A stretch of 64,000 nucleotides of DNA from Excoecaria cochinchinensis (taxonomy: Eukaryota; Streptophyta; Magnoliopsida; Malpighiales; Euphorbiaceae). The position numbers were made by a program, and so were the translations under genes. The stretch lies in the NCBI GenBank assembly GCA_947683425.1, contig CANTUQ010000003.1, positions 1,054,001 to 1,118,000 on the forward strand. Direction: 5' to 3'. Below, in pieces: positions 61,630-64,000 of this stretch. The notes beneath the pieces were generated by a model that was not told the origin of the DNA, did no database searches, and worked only from the letters and a program-made list of their open reading frames with translations. Within the stretch, counting starts at the first letter, position 1. Each line of letters begins with the position of its first letter.

Positions 61630-63254
61630 TTATTCTTATTTAGCGTTCTATTTTTATATTGTTATTTTCTTTATTATTTATTATTATTATTTGATTTATT
61701 TGATTATTAATGTTATTGTGTTATATTGATATTTTTATTGTTAATGTTATGTAATTTATGTTTATCTATTATTTTGCATTATTATTGTTAGTTTTATTTA
61801 ATTTATGTTTATTATTTTATTATGGTTATTATTATAATTGCTACTATTATGTTTATTGTTATATTATTTTTATTATTTTTATTATTATTCATTGTTATTA
61901 ATATTACTATTTTATGTTTAATGCATTTTATAGCTATTATTGTTATTAGTATATTATTATCATTATTATCATTTTGCTCATGTTACTATCATTACATTGA
62001 ATTATTATTTTATCCATTTATAATTATTATCATTATTTTATGTTTATTTATTATTCATTATTATTTTATGATATTATTATTAGCATTATCATTTTTTGAT
62101 TATTGGCATTAATCATTATAATTGTCATCTGTGTTTTTATATTCATTAATTCTTAATTTATTTCATTAAATCATTTATTTATTTATTTATTTATTAATTT
62201 AATTTGATCCATTATCAATCTTATTCATTTTTCTCAATTTACTTTATTTAATCATTTATTTGTTTATTTGTCTATTTATCCAATTATTTATTTATTCACT
62301 ATTAACCAATATCATTTTATGTTTTGACCGCAATGCGGGAGACATGTGGCTCGTCTGAGAAGTATGGTCGGAATAGGTAGATTAGGATTTATTTACTATT
62401 TATTATTTGGAAATATGTAATTATCATTTTATTCTCTTTATTCGCTTGTGGTTTGTAATAATAAAAGATTTTCGACTGTGCTTAGAAAAACCACCACAAA
62501 AATGTTTTCTACTAAAATGAAGATTTGTTACTAAAACTGGATTAATGTCCTCGTTTTCATCTCGAGCCAAAAGGTTTACTTGATTTGAGAATTTTATACT
62601 TTTTTGTAAAATGAGTATTTGGGAACCAATGTTCCCGTCTAAATGAATATCCCGATTTATGCTTGTTTTGTACCTTATTTATAATGGAGGTTGTATTCCA
62701 CCCCTAATTTTATTGTAATTTACTTTTGAATGCTTTATTTTAATTTTGCTTTTATTTTTCGCTTTTACATAAATGATTGCGCCTTTTAATTAATTGCATC
62801 GTATGGAAAGATGGTGAAATAATAAATTCAAAACCTAATTGTAAAATTAATCAAAGTACAAATAAATGAGAAGTCCCGAACCTATCTCTGGTCTTTGGGC
62901 TCAACGAGGCGAGAGACCCATTTTGATGGGATCTCCAAGACACCTCTTGTGTCCCACCAAAAGACTCAAATTACAATCCTAAGCTCCATAGGGTTAGAGG
63001 GTCATTCCAATGTTCTATTGGGGTGAATGCCTCCAAGACCCATTTGGTTTGCCCAAAATGGATAATATGTGCCGTCTTAGGCTCACTGAGCCGAGACGAA
63101 CTTTCCCAATGTTTTATTGGGTGGCGACTCCATGAAACCTCCTTGTTGCCCAAAATAGATGCACTTGTAAATACCTTACAAGTTTCAATAAACCTCTCTC
63201 GAAAGCCCTAAAAGCGGGCTTTTAGGAAGCCGCGGGGTTCGGCGCGCGTCACAG

Positions 63255-63272
63255 TGGCGACTCCACTGGGGA
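63255..63272 (+). other. Primer binding site of element H
   Basis: TGGCGACTCCACTGGGGA lies 1 nt after the LTR end and differs from N's PBS at one base. It shows that 57308-63253 is a 5' LTR and that H's coding region lies to the right of the window. Confidence 0.8.
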
Positions 63273-64000
63273 TGATCGAAACTTCACTTCGAAAGTGACT
63301 TAAGTTAAAATCATAATTGAGTTATTAAGGATCAAAAATTCTATTTCTAATCGAAATTGCATTACATCTCATTAGAGCCTTAGAATATGTTAGATGGTCC
63401 CCTATATACCCCGGTGCGTTCTTATAACACAACCCTACTTTCACTCATTGTAGGGAAGTGTTCGGGATAATCACCAGCCCAAGTCTCGTACCATCAAATG
63501 GTATATCAAATGATGACCCGATCGGTCGCTATACTCATGACGAGTTAGACCCGTTGGCAGGGATCATGCTTGGGTAGCTCTAAAATATTATCACCTTTGA
63601 CCTAAACCCATGTAATGGACATAAATACTTCCACTAGGGGGCATGTGCCATAATACGTTGCTTGTGAAGTGGGTTTTCGGGTATTGAACAAATCCAAATA
63701 AATTTAGATGCTCGCTCATCAAAGGTTTTCATACCCCGAGGGGCACATTACAGTTTACTCGGATTGTTTGAATACACGATGGCCAAAAATTCATCTGCAT
63801 ACGTTTTTTATTAATGAGAGTTTGTGCTTCACAGCACGCTTTACACGTTCATTGGGTTCCCCGTTAACCCATGGGTCAAACCCACCTAGGAAAGAGCCCG
63901 CATGATCTCCTGTGTGATAAAAATACAGTTAGGAGGAGTTTTTTCTTGTATGTATATTTGTGCTTGTACATTTTTTATGAGTAATAATAGTGAATAAAGC
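63273..64000 (+). other. Non-coding leader of element H, truncated by window end
   Basis: Close counterpart of N's leader (15914-16640) over its full visible length, including TCATGACGAGTTAGACCCG and the TGGGTTCCCCGTTAACCCA stem (63852). An acceptor-like TTTGTGCTTCACAG ends at 63834. Gag would be expected within a few hundred bases beyond the end. Confidence 0.65.

Larger units (their letters stand above)
57308..63253 (+). mobile_element. 5' LTR of Tat/Ogre-like element H, split by a hAT
   Basis: Starts TGTAGACACCGGGTCCCGAG, ends CGGCGCGCGTCACA, followed by a PBS. About 3.1 kb without the hAT. It has a purine-rich leader (57715-58060), GC-rich island 58070-58330, donor-like CCG/GTGAGT at 58333, TTA repeats on both sides of the hAT, and a U5 with CCCAATG-TTTT-ATTGGG (63105) and CCTAAAAGC/GCTTTTAGG (63210-63230) stems. 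Left flank is CCATG; the rest of the element lies beyond the window. Leu/Ile/Tyr-run frames are repeat artefacts. Confidence 0.88.

Overview
The window looks like retroelement-dense heterochromatin from a large-genome flowering plant, probably a eudicot. The evidence is long LTRs of chromovirus and Tat/Ogre type, CACTA and hAT elements, plant-type initiator tRNA-Met primer sites, CAG-to-TAG style decay, and captured fragments of plant-like housekeeping genes. I found no intact host gene, tRNA, rRNA or CRISPR array. Species cannot be told from the sequence. Every call was made by reading alone, without alignments or database searches.

The layout is a set of retrotransposons nested inside one another, mostly resolved by 5-bp target-site duplications (TSDs). 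The oldest resolved layer is element E (leader and gag, 45648-46711). Element D (tail array and LTR, 42647-45647) appears to sit in its leader. A chromovirus, C, sits in D: pol pieces at 13077-13554 and 35248-36298, 3' LTR at 36299-42646. Two elements interrupt C's pol. A minus-strand gypsy element, A (gag 1-557, PBS 725-735, 5' LTR 741-13076), is one. A Tat/Ogre-like element, B (13555-35247, TSD GGAAG), is the other. A's LTR holds LTR-1290 (1290-8339, TSD CTTAA), which itself holds solo LTR-1379 (1379-5661, TSD ATGCG), and also solo LTR-10040 (10040-12942, TSD CACAA). B holds a complete non-autonomous element, N (13617-23679, TSD CCTGT), a minus-strand LTR (24833-29132), and a CACTA transposon (30017-34152, TSD TAA). 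C's own 3' LTR holds solo LTR-37551.

Right of E are a related, oppositely oriented LTR pair F(-) and G(+) (46712-53280), a decayed minus-strand copia element (53281-57307), and a Tat/Ogre-like element H (5' LTR 57308-63253, PBS 63255-63272) running off the window. H's LTR contains a hAT transposon (58747-61566), which in turn contains a 485-bp CACTA (59372-59856).

Two things stand out. First, eight LTRs (both strands, several diverged families) share an apparent intron and micro-exon: a strong donor, a 103-142 nt intron, then a purine-rich 75-85 nt exon, in seven of eight read in the same codon phase as a short lysine-rich peptide ending in a stop. Second, both large DNA transposons carry spliced-gene fragments. 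The CACTA holds two adjacent exons of a PP2A scaffold (A) subunit gene. The hAT holds pieces resembling dephospho-CoA kinase, a PP2C phosphatase and an unidentified 3'-terminal exon, all in one orientation behind a CT-rich leader.
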